Positions 1 through 6,399 of a stretch of 9,321 nucleotides of DNA are shown here, one piece after another; position 1 is the stretch's first letter, and each line of letters begins with the position of its first letter. Both the position numbers and the translations under genes were made by a program. Under the pieces are notes generated by a model. The model was given only the letters and a program-made list of their open reading frames with translations, ran no database searches and was not told the DNA's origin. Source of the stretch: Polaromonas sp. (GTDB lineage Bacteria > Pseudomonadota > Gammaproteobacteria > Burkholderiales > Burkholderiaceae_C). Where the stretch lies: assembly GCA_013205645.1 (NCBI GenBank), contig JABMMH010000013.1, forward strand, positions 1 through 9,321. The letters are read 5' to 3'.

Positions 1-506
1 ACCATGATGATCTCGCCAACACCGGCGACATGCGCCGGAATCGCGTTCATCAGCACCGACGATGGATAAGCCGCTTTGCCGCCGGGCACGTAGATGCCCA
101 CGCGATCAAGTGGCGTGACTTTTTGTCCCAGCAAACTGCCGTCGGCGTCGCGGTAGCTCCAGCTTTCGCCGCAGGCTTTTTTCTGCGCCTCGTGGTAGCT
201 GCGAACCCGCGCAGCGGCCGCTTGCAGCGCGGCGCGCTGAGCCTCGGGAAGGCCCTCAAAAGCCGCTTTGAGTTCAGCCTGCGTCAGCTCCAAAGCCTGC
301 ACGCTGGGCGACTCGAGTCCGTCAAAACGGCTGGTGTACTCGAGCACAGCCGCATCGCCGCGCAGTTGCACATCGGCCAGAATCGCCGCGACGCGCTCTT
401 CAATGGCTGCATCTGCGTCAGCTGACCAATGCAGGCGCGCCTTGAAGTCAGCTTCAAAGCTGCTGACAAGGGTGGACAGACGGACAGGTTTAGCGACGAG
501 GTTCAT
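1..506 (-). CDS. hisD: Histidinol dehydrogenase, N-terminal part (cut by window edge)
   Basis: HisD catalyses the last two steps of histidine synthesis, oxidising L-histidinol to L-histidine with NAD in the cytoplasm. About 168 residues are visible of the roughly 430-440 usual for the family; the rest lies beyond position 1. The visible part ends in the strongly conserved block PLDRVGIYVPGGKAAYPSS (about residues 132-150) followed by a MNAIPAHVAGV stretch, typical of HisD. The zinc-binding and catalytic residues lie further downstream and cannot be checked. The chosen start is the ATG at 504-506, 20 bp after the hisG stop. No clear Shine-Dalgarno precedes it, so translation may depend on ribosomes leaving hisG. 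An in-frame TTG three codons upstream is a weaker alternative. Identity is confident; the exact start is less so. Confidence 0.95.
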   Translation of the reverse strand, partial: MNLVAKPVRLSTLVSSFEADFKARLHWSADADAAIEERVAAILADVQLRGDAAVLEYTSRFDGLESPSVQALELTQAELKAAFEGLPEAQRAALQAAAARVRSYHEAQKKACGESWSYRDADGSLLGQKVTPLDRVGIYVPGGKAAYPSSVLMNAIPAHVAGVGEIIM

Positions 507-526
507 GGGGAGCAAAAATGAAGAGG

Positions 527-1165
527 TTAAGCGGCGACAGCCAGTGCCAGTGAATCAATCAGGCGGCGAATCGGCTCTTGTTTGAGCTTGAGCGCCACTT
601 GATTGACGACCAAGTGCGAGCTGATGTCCATGATGCGTTCGACTTCCACCAAGTGGTTGGCTTTGAGCGTGTTGCCGGTGGAGACCAAGTCGACGATCGC
701 ATCGGCCAAGCCCGTCAAAGGCGCTAGTTCCATGCTGCCATACAGCTTGATCAGGTCGACGTGAACGCCCTTGCTGGCGAAGAAATCGCGCGCAATGCCC
801 ACGTACTTGGTGGCGACCTTGAGCCGGCCACCTTGGCGCACGGCTGCGGCGTAGTCAAAGCCATCGCGCACGGCCACGCTGATGCGGCATTTGGCGATTT
901 GCAAATCCAGCGGCTGGTACAAGCCCTGGCTGCCGGATTCGAGCAGCGTGTCTTTGCCGACCACACCTAAGTCAGCGCCACCGTACTGCACATAGGTCGG
1001 CACGTCGGTGGCGCGCACCAAGACCACGCGCAGGTCGGGCTGGTTGGTGTCCAAAATCAGTTTGCGTGACTTTTCCGGGTCGTCCAGCACCTCGATGCAA
1101 GCCGACCGCAGCAGCGGGAGAATGTCGTCAAAAATGCGTCCCTTGGACAGCGCCAGCGTGATCAT
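527..1165 (-). CDS. hisG: ATP phosphoribosyltransferase, short form (HisG-S)
   Basis: HisG condenses ATP with PRPP to form N1-(5-phosphoribosyl)-ATP, the committed step of histidine biosynthesis. The protein is 212 residues, the length of the short family, which lacks the C-terminal regulatory domain of the ~300-residue long form. Short HisG is known to need HisZ, a histidyl-tRNA synthetase paralogue, as partner; no hisZ is in the window. The N-terminus MITLALSKGRIFDD, the YGGADLGVVGKD block (61-72) and the PRPP-binding loop around 155-170 (VDLVSTGNTLKAN) are intact. The ATG shares an ATGA overlap with the murA stop, and AAGGG plus AAAGG on the coding strand just upstream supply a ribosome site, so translation is probably coupled to murA. 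hisD follows after 20 bp, placing hisG at the head of a histidine block. Confidence 0.96.
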   Translation of the reverse strand: MITLALSKGRIFDDILPLLRSACIEVLDDPEKSRKLILDTNQPDLRVVLVRATDVPTYVQYGGADLGVVGKDTLLESGSQGLYQPLDLQIAKCRISVAVRDGFDYAAAVRQGGRLKVATKYVGIARDFFASKGVHVDLIKLYGSMELAPLTGLADAIVDLVSTGNTLKANHLVEVERIMDISSHLVVNQVALKLKQEPIRRLIDSLALAVAA

Positions 1166-2445
1166 CCTTTGACCCTTTCGATGTCTGCGCCAATGCCGCG
1201 CAATTTGGTTTCCATTTGGTCGTACCCTCGGTCCAGGTGGTAAATCCGCTCGACCATGGTCTCGCCTTCGGCCACCAAGCCGGCAATCACCAAGCTGGCC
1301 GACGCCCGTAAATCTGTCGCCATGACAGTAGCGCCTGAGAGTTTTTCAACGCCTTCCAACAGCGCGACCTTGCCGTCGATCTGGATGTTCGCACCCAGCC
1401 GCACCATTTCATTGACGTGCATGAAGCGGTTTTCAAAAATCGTTTCTGTGACCACGCTGGTGCCGTTCGAAATCGCATTCAGCGCCATGAACTGCGCCTG
1501 CATGTCGGTCGGGAAGCCCGGGTATTCGGTGGTGCGGAACGACTGCGCTTTGAGCCGACCTTGCGACTCGATGCGGATATAACCCTCGCCAGCGCTGACC
1601 GTCGCGCCTGCTTCGCGCAGCTTCTCGATCACCGCTTCTAGGTGGTCGGCGCGACCGTGGCGCAACACCACGTCGCCGCCAGCCGCCGCCACCGCGCACA
1701 AAAAGGTGCCGGTTTCAATGCGGTCAGCGACCACTTGATGCGTGCCACCATGCAAACGCGCGACGCCCTGAATGCGAATGCGCCGGCTGCCGTGGCCGTC
1801 AATCTTCGCACCCATCTTGATCAGCATTTCGGCCAGATCGCCGATCTCCGGCTCTTGGGCGGCGTTTTCCAAAATGGTTTCGCCTTCGGCCAGCGCCGCC
1901 GCCATCATGAAGTTTTCAGTGCCGGTCACGGTCACCATGTCGGTCGTTAAACGGCAACCCTGCAGACGCGTCAGGCCGGGCGCGAGACGCGCAATCATGT
2001 AGCCGTGCTCGACCACAATCTCGGCGCCCATCGCCTGCAAACCTTTGATGTGTTGATCCACCGGGCGTGAGCCAATCGCGCAGCCGCCCGGCAAGGAGAC
2101 CCGAGCGCGACCAAAGCGCGCCAGCAGCGGCCCCAGCGCCAACACCGAGGCGCGCATGGTTTTCACCAGCTCGTAAGGGGCTTCAGGCGTGTGCAGGGGG
2201 CCGGCGTCAATCCGCACGGTGCCGGCATCCGGCTGACCCTGCGCGCCCTGCTCGGCCGTGACGCCCATGTTGCGAATCAGCTTGAGCATGGTCGAGACGT
2301 CTTGCAGCCGCGGCACATTCGTCAGCGTGACCGGCTCGTCGGTCAGCAGCGCTGCACAGAGCTCGGGCAAAGCGGCATTCTTAGCGCCAGAAATATCAAC
2401 CGTGCCAGACAGCGATGTGCCGCCTTTGATGCGTAGCTTGTCCAT
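1162..2445 (-). CDS. murA: UDP-N-acetylglucosamine 1-carboxyvinyltransferase
   Basis: MurA transfers enolpyruvate from PEP to UDP-GlcNAc in the cytoplasm, the first committed step of peptidoglycan synthesis and the target of fosfomycin. The 427-residue length is typical. Visible landmarks are K22-N23 near the N-terminus (ISGAKNAALPE), the catalytic-loop cysteine C122 in LPGGCAIGSRPVDQH, D314 in GFPTDMQAQ (the usual catalytic Asp), and R380 and R406 in DLRASASL and LDRGY. Because the loop residue is Cys rather than Asp, the enzyme should have the fosfomycin-sensitive form of the site; this is inference. It lies 30 bp downstream of ibaG, as in the E. coli order ibaG-murA, and overlaps hisG by four bases. 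No Shine-Dalgarno precedes the ATG; the leader is instead an A-rich hexamer repeat. Confidence 0.97.
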   Translation of the reverse strand: MDKLRIKGGTSLSGTVDISGAKNAALPELCAALLTDEPVTLTNVPRLQDVSTMLKLIRNMGVTAEQGAQGQPDAGTVRIDAGPLHTPEAPYELVKTMRASVLALGPLLARFGRARVSLPGGCAIGSRPVDQHIKGLQAMGAEIVVEHGYMIARLAPGLTRLQGCRLTTDMVTVTGTENFMMAAALAEGETILENAAQEPEIGDLAEMLIKMGAKIDGHGSRRIRIQGVARLHGGTHQVVADRIETGTFLCAVAAAGGDVVLRHGRADHLEAVIEKLREAGATVSAGEGYIRIESQGRLKAQSFRTTEYPGFPTDMQAQFMALNAISNGTSVVTETIFENRFMHVNEMVRLGANIQIDGKVALLEGVEKLSGATVMATDLRASASLVIAGLVAEGETMVERIYHLDRGYDQMETKLRGIGADIERVKG

Positions 2446-2449
2446 GATT

Positions 2450-2479
2450 TTTTAGTTTTTGCTTTAGTTTTAGTTTTAG
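2450..2479. repeat. Five tandem TTTTAG hexamers between ibaG and murA
   Basis: Five in-register 6-bp units fill this interval on the plus strand: TTTTAG, TTTTTG, CTTTAG, TTTTAG, TTTTAG; three are identical and two carry one change each. On the coding (minus) strand this reads as CTAAAA units. The ibaG stop codon lies within the tract, and further in-frame TAA codons are contributed by other units. The tract forms nearly the whole ibaG-murA spacer and the murA ribosome-loading region. Confidence 0.85.
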
Positions 2480-2715
2480 TTTTTCGCAGCCCACTCGGCG
2501 GGCGTGAAGGTTTTCATCGACAAGGCATGGACTTCGTCGGTCTGCATGCGACCGCCCAGCGTGGCATAGACCCGCTGATGCCGCTGAATCAGGCGCTGGC
2601 CTTCAAAAATGCTGGAGACGATGGTGGCATACCAGTGCCGGCCGTCGCCCGACAGTTCGATGTGCTCGCAATCAATGTTGGCGCTGATGAGGGCCTGAAG
2701 TTCGTCGCTGGTCAT
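2476..2715 (-). CDS. ibaG: BolA family protein, IbaG type
   Basis: This 79-residue protein matches the IbaG (YrbA) branch of the BolA family by its SGDGRHW block (22-28), the RHQRVYATLG segment (45-54) and the C-terminal signature VHALSMKTFTPAEW (62-75), with the family's conserved histidine at H63. BolA-type proteins are known to pair with monothiol glutaredoxins and bind [2Fe-2S] clusters through conserved His/Cys residues; IbaG is linked to acid tolerance in E. coli. The small alpha/beta fold fills the whole protein and no extra domain is present. It starts 34 bp after the yadH-like stop and precedes murA, the same neighbour as in E. coli. No strong Shine-Dalgarno is visible before the ATG. 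Its stop codon lies in the hexamer repeat. Its exact job here cannot be read from sequence. Confidence 0.92.
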   Translation of the reverse strand: MTSDELQALISANIDCEHIELSGDGRHWYATIVSSIFEGQRLIQRHQRVYATLGGRMQTDEVHALSMKTFTPAEWAAKN

Positions 2716-2749
2716 GGCTTAAAAATAGTGGTCAATGGGAATGAAAAGG

Positions 2750-3505
2750 TCAGTGGCGAATTTTGTAGCCGATTTTCAGCAAGTGCACGGCAATCCAGCT
2801 GACGCCGATCAGCGCGACGCCGACAATGCCCAGACTGAACCAAGGAGAGACATCGCTGACGCCAAAAAAGCCATAACGAAAGCCGTCGATCATGTAGAAA
2901 AACGGGTTCAAATGACTCACCGTTTGCCACGCTGGCGGTAAGGAGTGAATGGAGTAGAACACGCCACTCAAAAACGTCAGCGGCATGATGACGAAGTTCT
3001 GGAACACCGCCATCTGGTCGAACTTTTCAGCCCACAAACCGGCAATCAAACCGAGTGCACCCAGCAGCGCCGCGCCGAGCACGGCAAACACCACAATCCA
3101 CAGCGGCGCCACAAAACTGGGCCGTCCAAAGTACACCGTCACGGCAAAAACACCGGCGCCGACCGCCAAGCCGCGCAGCACCGACGAGCCAACGTAAGCC
3201 ACAAACCAATGCCAATGCGACAGCGGCGTGAGCAGCAAAAATACCAAGTTCCCCATGATTTTGCTTTGAATCATGGAGGAAGAGCTGTTGGCAAAAGCGT
3301 TTTGCAACACGCTCATCATCACCAGACCCGGTACCAGAAAAGCGGTGTAGCTGACGCTGCCGTAGACCTTGACTTGGTCTTGCAGCACATGGCCAAAAAT
3401 CAACATGTAGAGAACCGCCGTCAGAATGGGCGCGCCAACAGTCTGAAAACCAACCTTCCAGAAGCGCAAGACTTCTTTGTACAACAGTGTTTGCCAGCCG
3501 TTCAT
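2750..3505 (-). CDS. yadH: ABC-2 type transporter permease, YadH-like
   Basis: This is a 251-residue integral inner-membrane protein of the ABC-2 permease family, close in length and pattern to E. coli YadH. About six hydrophobic segments can be seen, near residues 21-38, 55-72, 102-126, 132-157, 166-186 and 224-246. Family hallmarks are FLVPGLVMMSVLQNAFAN (56-73) and the ABC-2 signature region 179-211 (LSGVFYSIHSLPP, HLNPFFYMIDGFRYG). It should form the membrane half of an exporter with the ATPase encoded just upstream: the two share an ATGA overlap, and GAGG lies 7 nt before this ATG. The substrate is unknown. ABC-2 permeases commonly export lipids, polysaccharides or drugs. Placement between mlaB and ibaG-murA suggests an envelope substrate, which is inference only. 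Confidence 0.9.
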   Translation of the reverse strand: MNGWQTLLYKEVLRFWKVGFQTVGAPILTAVLYMLIFGHVLQDQVKVYGSVSYTAFLVPGLVMMSVLQNAFANSSSSMIQSKIMGNLVFLLLTPLSHWHWFVAYVGSSVLRGLAVGAGVFAVTVYFGRPSFVAPLWIVVFAVLGAALLGALGLIAGLWAEKFDQMAVFQNFVIMPLTFLSGVFYSIHSLPPAWQTVSHLNPFFYMIDGFRYGFFGVSDVSPWFSLGIVGVALIGVSWIAVHLLKIGYKIRH

Positions 3506-4452
3506 GCGGTGACCTCGGATGCAGTTGGGTTGCTGACGGATTTATCGGCCATCACTTCGAGGAAAACATCCTCTAGGTCGGCCTTGCGGATTTCGACATC
3601 TTCAGCCACCAAGCCGGCCCCACGTACGGCCGCCAGATAGTTCTCGATGTCACGCGCGTTCTGCGCAGGGAACTGCACGATGCGGCCTGTCACGCGGGCC
3701 TGCACTGCCAGCGCGTCAGGCAACTCGCGGTCGACCTTGAAGCGCAACACGTTCGACGATGCGCTCTTGAGTAAATCCGAGGTCGTCGCCAGCGCCACCA
3801 CCCGGCCTTGCTTGAGCATCGCAATGCGGCCGCACAGCGCTTCGGCTTCTTCGAGGTAATGCGTGGTGAGCAGCACGGTGCTGCCCTCTCGGTTCAATTT
3901 AGCGATGAACTGCCAGAGGGTTTGCCGCAGCTCCACATCAACACCAGCAGTGGGTTCGTCGAGCACAATCACCGGCGGTTTGTGCACCAGGGCCAGGGCC
4001 ACCAGCACCCGCCGCTTCATGCCGCCTGAGAGTTGCCGCATGTTGGCATTGGCTTTGTCGGTCAGGCCGAGACTGCTGAGCAATTCGTCAATCCAGTCGT
4101 CGTTGTGTTTGACACCGAAATAGCCGGACTGAATGCGCAAGGACTCGCGCACAGAGAAAAAGGGGTCAAACACGAGTTCTTGCGGCACCACGCCGAGCTG
4201 GCGACGGGCTTCGGCATAGTCGGTCACGACGTCGTGACCATGCACCAACACTTGACCACTGCTGGCGCGCGACAGGCCCGCCAGAATGCTGATCAACGAA
4301 GTTTTGCCTGCGCCGTTAGGGCCGAGTAGGCCGAAGAATTCGCCGGGCTGTATGTCAAAGCTGACATGGTCCAGCGCTTGCACGGTTGGACCGGGAGCAC
4401 CCCGGGAAGATTTGAATGTTTTGGAGACGGACTGGAATGAGATAGCGGGCAT
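3502..4452 (-). CDS. yadG: ABC transporter ATP-binding protein, YadG-like
   Basis: This is the cytoplasmic nucleotide-binding subunit for the YadH-like permease that follows it. In its 316 residues the ABC core is complete: Walker A GPNGAGKTS (44-52), Q-loop Q91, signature LSGGMKRR (141-148), Walker B VIVLDE (161-166), D-loop AGVD (169-172) and switch histidine H198 in LLTTHYLEEAE. A C-terminal region of about 90 residues beyond the core (after about 225), ending in DLEDVFLEVMADKS, is typical of ATPases that pair with ABC-2 permeases. The ATG at 4450-4452 has GAGGG 4 nt upstream and lies 37 bp after the mlaB stop. That ribosome site falls inside a small inverted repeat (4453-4474). Function as an ATPase is certain; the transported substrate is not. 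Confidence 0.93.
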   Translation of the reverse strand: MPAISFQSVSKTFKSSRGAPGPTVQALDHVSFDIQPGEFFGLLGPNGAGKTSLISILAGLSRASSGQVLVHGHDVVTDYAEARRQLGVVPQELVFDPFFSVRESLRIQSGYFGVKHNDDWIDELLSSLGLTDKANANMRQLSGGMKRRVLVALALVHKPPVIVLDEPTAGVDVELRQTLWQFIAKLNREGSTVLLTTHYLEEAEALCGRIAMLKQGRVVALATTSDLLKSASSNVLRFKVDRELPDALAVQARVTGRIVQFPAQNARDIENYLAAVRGAGLVAEDVEIRKADLEDVFLEVMADKSVSNPTASEVTA

Positions 4453-4474
4453 TAGCCCTCTATTTTAGGGGCTA
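4453..4474 (-). promoter_or_regulatory. Inverted repeat covering the yadG-like ribosome-binding site
   Basis: The arms TAGCCC (4453-4458) and GGGCTA (4469-4474) are a perfect 6-bp inverted repeat around a 10-nt loop. In the transcript the arm nearer the start codon contains the GGG of the GAGGG Shine-Dalgarno and directly abuts the ATG at 4452. Folding would hide the ribosome site, which could reduce expression of the ABC pair relative to mlaB. There is no U-run, so it is not a convincing terminator. A 6-bp stem is modest and may be chance. Confidence 0.35.
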
Positions 4475-4489
4475 GCGTGACGCCAGTGC

Positions 4490-4771
4490 TCAGGAGGGAG
4501 ATGGGATCAATGCGGCAATGCCATAAAGGCCGGCCAATTGACGCAGGCGCGGCGGCAAGTCTTGCACAAAAAACGTCCGCCCCAACGCCAGCGCCTCGCG
4601 CCGGCATTCCAGTAAAACAGCCAACGCTGAGGAGTCAAACTGCGTCATTTCACTGGCATCCGCGATGACGGGCTCCGTGTCTGCCGCCGCAGCCCGCAAG
4701 GTCACGGTCAAACTGCGCGCACAGACACCTGCTTGGTTGTGGGTGAGCACAGCGGGAAGTTTGAGCAACAC
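4490..4771 (-). CDS. mlaB: MlaB, STAS-domain subunit of the phospholipid ABC complex
   Basis: MlaB is a small cytoplasmic STAS protein that binds MlaF and stabilises the inner-membrane MlaFEDB complex. The strongest evidence is the core IADASEMTQFDSSALAVLLE, matching the STAS pattern of E. coli MlaB in which a Thr follows the Asp (VDTGG); here Ser occupies that position. The downstream GRTFFVQDLPPRLRQLAGLYGI segment also fits. With the GTG start chosen here the protein is 93 residues, close to the usual ~97. No ATG is available. The GTG at 4769-4771 is preceded by AGGA at 6-nt spacing; a TTG one codon later also fits, while a TTG at 4784-4786 lies upstream of that ribosome site and is less likely. 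It follows mlaC by 48 bp and precedes the ABC pair by 37 bp. Confidence 0.88.
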   Translation of the reverse strand: MLLKLPAVLTHNQAGVCARSLTVTLRAAAADTEPVIADASEMTQFDSSALAVLLECRREALALGRTFFVQDLPPRLRQLAGLYGIAALIPSPS

Positions 4772-4819
4772 GGTGAATCCTGTCAAAAGTAGACGGTCAA
4801 AAAGAAAATCGAGTCGAGA

Positions 4820-5440
4820 TCAGTTTTTATTGCGCTGCGCGAGCGTCGCAATCAAACCATCAATGCCGCGAGCTGAGATTTCCTGCGCAAACTGCGTGCG
4901 GTAGGTTTCCACCATCCAGATACCCAATACATTGAGGTCATAAATCCGCCAACCCGTGGCGGTTTTTTCCATCCGGTAATCCACCTGCACAGCCTCTCCA
5001 CGACCGATCACTTCGGTTCGGACAATGACTTCGGTATCCGCCGCGCCAGCCCGCAGCGGCTTGACATCGACGGTCTGGTCTTTCACTTGGCTCAGCGCAC
5101 CCGCATAAGTCCGCACCAACATGCTTTTAAACTCTTCTTGCAAACGCTTTTGCTGCTCGGGCGTGGCTTGACGCCAATTGCGTCCCACCGCCGAAGCGGT
5201 CATGCGGGTGAAATTCACGTTCGGCATGACCTTGCTGTCAACAAAGGCGGTGACCTTGCTCAAATCTCCGCGTTGCACATCCTTGTCAGCCTTGATGTTG
5301 TTCAGAACCTCATTGGACAGGCGGCGAATCATCTCATCAGGACCCTCTGCGGCAGCGCGCACGACAGGCACAGCCAGCAGCATGAGCGCGCCTAGCGAGG
5401 CGGTCAAAAAATAGGTCAAATGGCGGCGGTTTAAATTCAT
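4820..5440 (-). CDS. mlaC: MlaC, periplasmic phospholipid-binding carrier
   Basis: MlaC ferries phospholipid across the periplasm between the outer-membrane MlaA-porin complex and the inner-membrane MlaFEDB complex. The protein has 206 residues, near the usual ~210. It opens with a basic MNLNRRH, a hydrophobic core (about 9-27) and a VRA/AAA cleavage region, so a signal peptide cut around residues 29-31 is expected. The mature part carries the family (Ttg2-type) hallmarks: FVDSKVMPNVNFTRM (66-80), NWRQATPEQQKRLQEEFK (88-105) and GWRIYDLNVLGIWMVETYR (163-181). The ATG at 5438-5440 has only a weak GAAAG ribosome site. It is separated from mlaA by 161 bp, the largest gap in the operon, so it may be partly independently controlled or lie at an RNA-processing site. 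mlaB follows after 48 bp. Confidence 0.95.
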   Translation of the reverse strand: MNLNRRHLTYFLTASLGALMLLAVPVVRAAAEGPDEMIRRLSNEVLNNIKADKDVQRGDLSKVTAFVDSKVMPNVNFTRMTASAVGRNWRQATPEQQKRLQEEFKSMLVRTYAGALSQVKDQTVDVKPLRAGAADTEVIVRTEVIGRGEAVQVDYRMEKTATGWRIYDLNVLGIWMVETYRTQFAQEISARGIDGLIATLAQRNKN

Positions 5441-5601
5441 GAAATGCTTTCAATCTTGCAGAGGCGAAAAAAACTGGGTCTGCGGCACATGCTTACAGAT
5501 TTTTCGCCGGGTGTCGGATGAACCGAACAGGGACCGAAAAAGAATCGAAAGTCCTTCGAAAAGAACTGTTAAGACCTCTTTAACCGCCCAAGGTTCAGGC
5601 C
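5441..5601 (-). other. 161-bp mlaA-mlaC spacer
   Basis: This is the longest gene-free stretch in the window. It is poorer in GC than the flanking genes and rich in GAAAA runs. It contains a 5-bp inverted repeat, TCGAA/TTCGA, at 5545-5559, and two near-identical GAAAAGAA-type direct repeats at 5535-5544 and 5557-5565. I see no credible ORF, tRNA or intrinsic terminator, and no promoter with both -35 and -10 boxes better than chance. Candidate roles are an internal promoter or RNA-processing region. Confidence 0.5.
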
Positions 5602-6399
5602 TCAGGGTGAAGTTTTGGTATCGCTAGGTAAAACTTCTGGCGTGCTCGGCGCTGGCAAGTCATAGCGCTCCTCATCCCAGTTCACTTCGCTTTTTTGCTC
5701 TCTGATCAGGCCGCGCCGCCTCTGCAGGTAAGCGTCTCTTGTGAAACTGTACTTGTCTAGCGCGGCAGCATCGAGAAGCCTGCCTGCGCGCAACAAATTC
5801 GCCCGCACATCGACCAGACGCAAGGTGATCAAACTATTGCGAAGCGCCACATCGTCCACGTGACCGACCAAGTTGCCCTTGGCATCTACCGGCAAGGCCA
5901 GCGAATCCCGCAAAGTCGATGGGCCGAACAGCGGCAAAACGACATAAGGCCCCGTTGGCATGCCCCAGTAACCCAGCGTCTGCCCAAAGTCTTCTGAGTG
6001 CTTTTCCAGTCGCAGTTCGCTCGCCACATCAATCAAGCCGAACAGGCCGATGGTGGTGTTCACGCCGACACGAAAGAAAGTCTCGACCGACTCGGCTGGC
6101 TTGAGTTGCAGCACATTGTTGACGAACGACCAGACATCCCCGATGTTGCCAAAAAAGTTAGTCACGCCAGTCCGCATGACTTGCGGCGTGACCTGCTGGT
6201 AAGCGGTCGCTACTGGCTTGACAACGGCCTCGTCGAGTCCATCGTTGAAGCTGTAAACACCCCGGTTGAACGGCTCCCAAGGGTCACGAGGATTGGCGTT
6301 CGGCGACATGGCACAACCCTGCAACACGGCCAGCACCAGCGCCACAACGCCCATCCAAAGTGTCCGGGAACTCAGAGCAGAAACTTTCAGAGCGTTCAT
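5602..6399 (-). CDS. mlaA: MlaA (VacJ), outer-membrane phospholipid-removing lipoprotein
   Basis: MlaA sits in the outer membrane, with a porin in E. coli, and removes mislocalised phospholipid from the outer leaflet, passing it to MlaC. The 265 residues begin with a lipoprotein signal: basic start, hydrophobic stretch 14-26 and lipobox LQGC with the acylated cysteine at C29. Then come the family signatures DPWEPFNRGVYSFND (39-53), VNNVLQLKP (93-101), EDFGQTLGYWGMPTGPYVV (136-154), LPLFGPSTLRD (155-165) and DKYSFTRDAYLQRRR (215-229). After the lipidated Cys no Asp is present, consistent with Lol export to the outer membrane. A Pro/Ser/Thr-rich tail ends the protein. The ATG overlaps the mlaD stop (ATGA) and has GGAG 7 nt upstream. 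Encoding it inside the mla operon, between mlaD and mlaC, differs from E. coli, where mlaA is unlinked. Confidence 0.96.
   Translation of the reverse strand: MNALKVSALSSRTLWMGVVALVLAVLQGCAMSPNANPRDPWEPFNRGVYSFNDGLDEAVVKPVATAYQQVTPQVMRTGVTNFFGNIGDVWSFVNNVLQLKPAESVETFFRVGVNTTIGLFGLIDVASELRLEKHSEDFGQTLGYWGMPTGPYVVLPLFGPSTLRDSLALPVDAKGNLVGHVDDVALRNSLITLRLVDVRANLLRAGRLLDAAALDKYSFTRDAYLQRRRGLIREQKSEVNWDEERYDLPAPSTPEVLPSDTKTSP

Noticed and set aside
30..425. Plus-strand open frame (131 codons) opposite hisD
   Set aside because: The minus-strand HisD reading is unambiguous; the plus frame is Arg/Ala-rich and lacks any motif.
2446..2475. Intrinsic terminator or promoter in the ibaG-murA gap
   Set aside because: The T-run is on the plus strand; the transcript carries A-runs and there is no stem. 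No -35/-10 pair fits in 30 bp.
2945..3640. Long plus-strand open frame (231 codons) opposite the YadH-like gene
   Set aside because: It is antisense to a well-supported membrane-protein gene, is rich in His/Gln/Arg as expected for the complement of hydrophobic codons, and shows no recognisable motif or ribosome site.
4453..4474. Terminator between mlaB and the YadG-like gene
   Set aside because: The stem is only 6 bp and AT is in the loop, not a U-run after the stem; the structure also overlaps the next gene's ribosome site.
4784..4786. TTG start for mlaB
   Set aside because: It has no ribosome site upstream, while AGGA lies just inside the frame and fits the GTG at 4769-4771 better.
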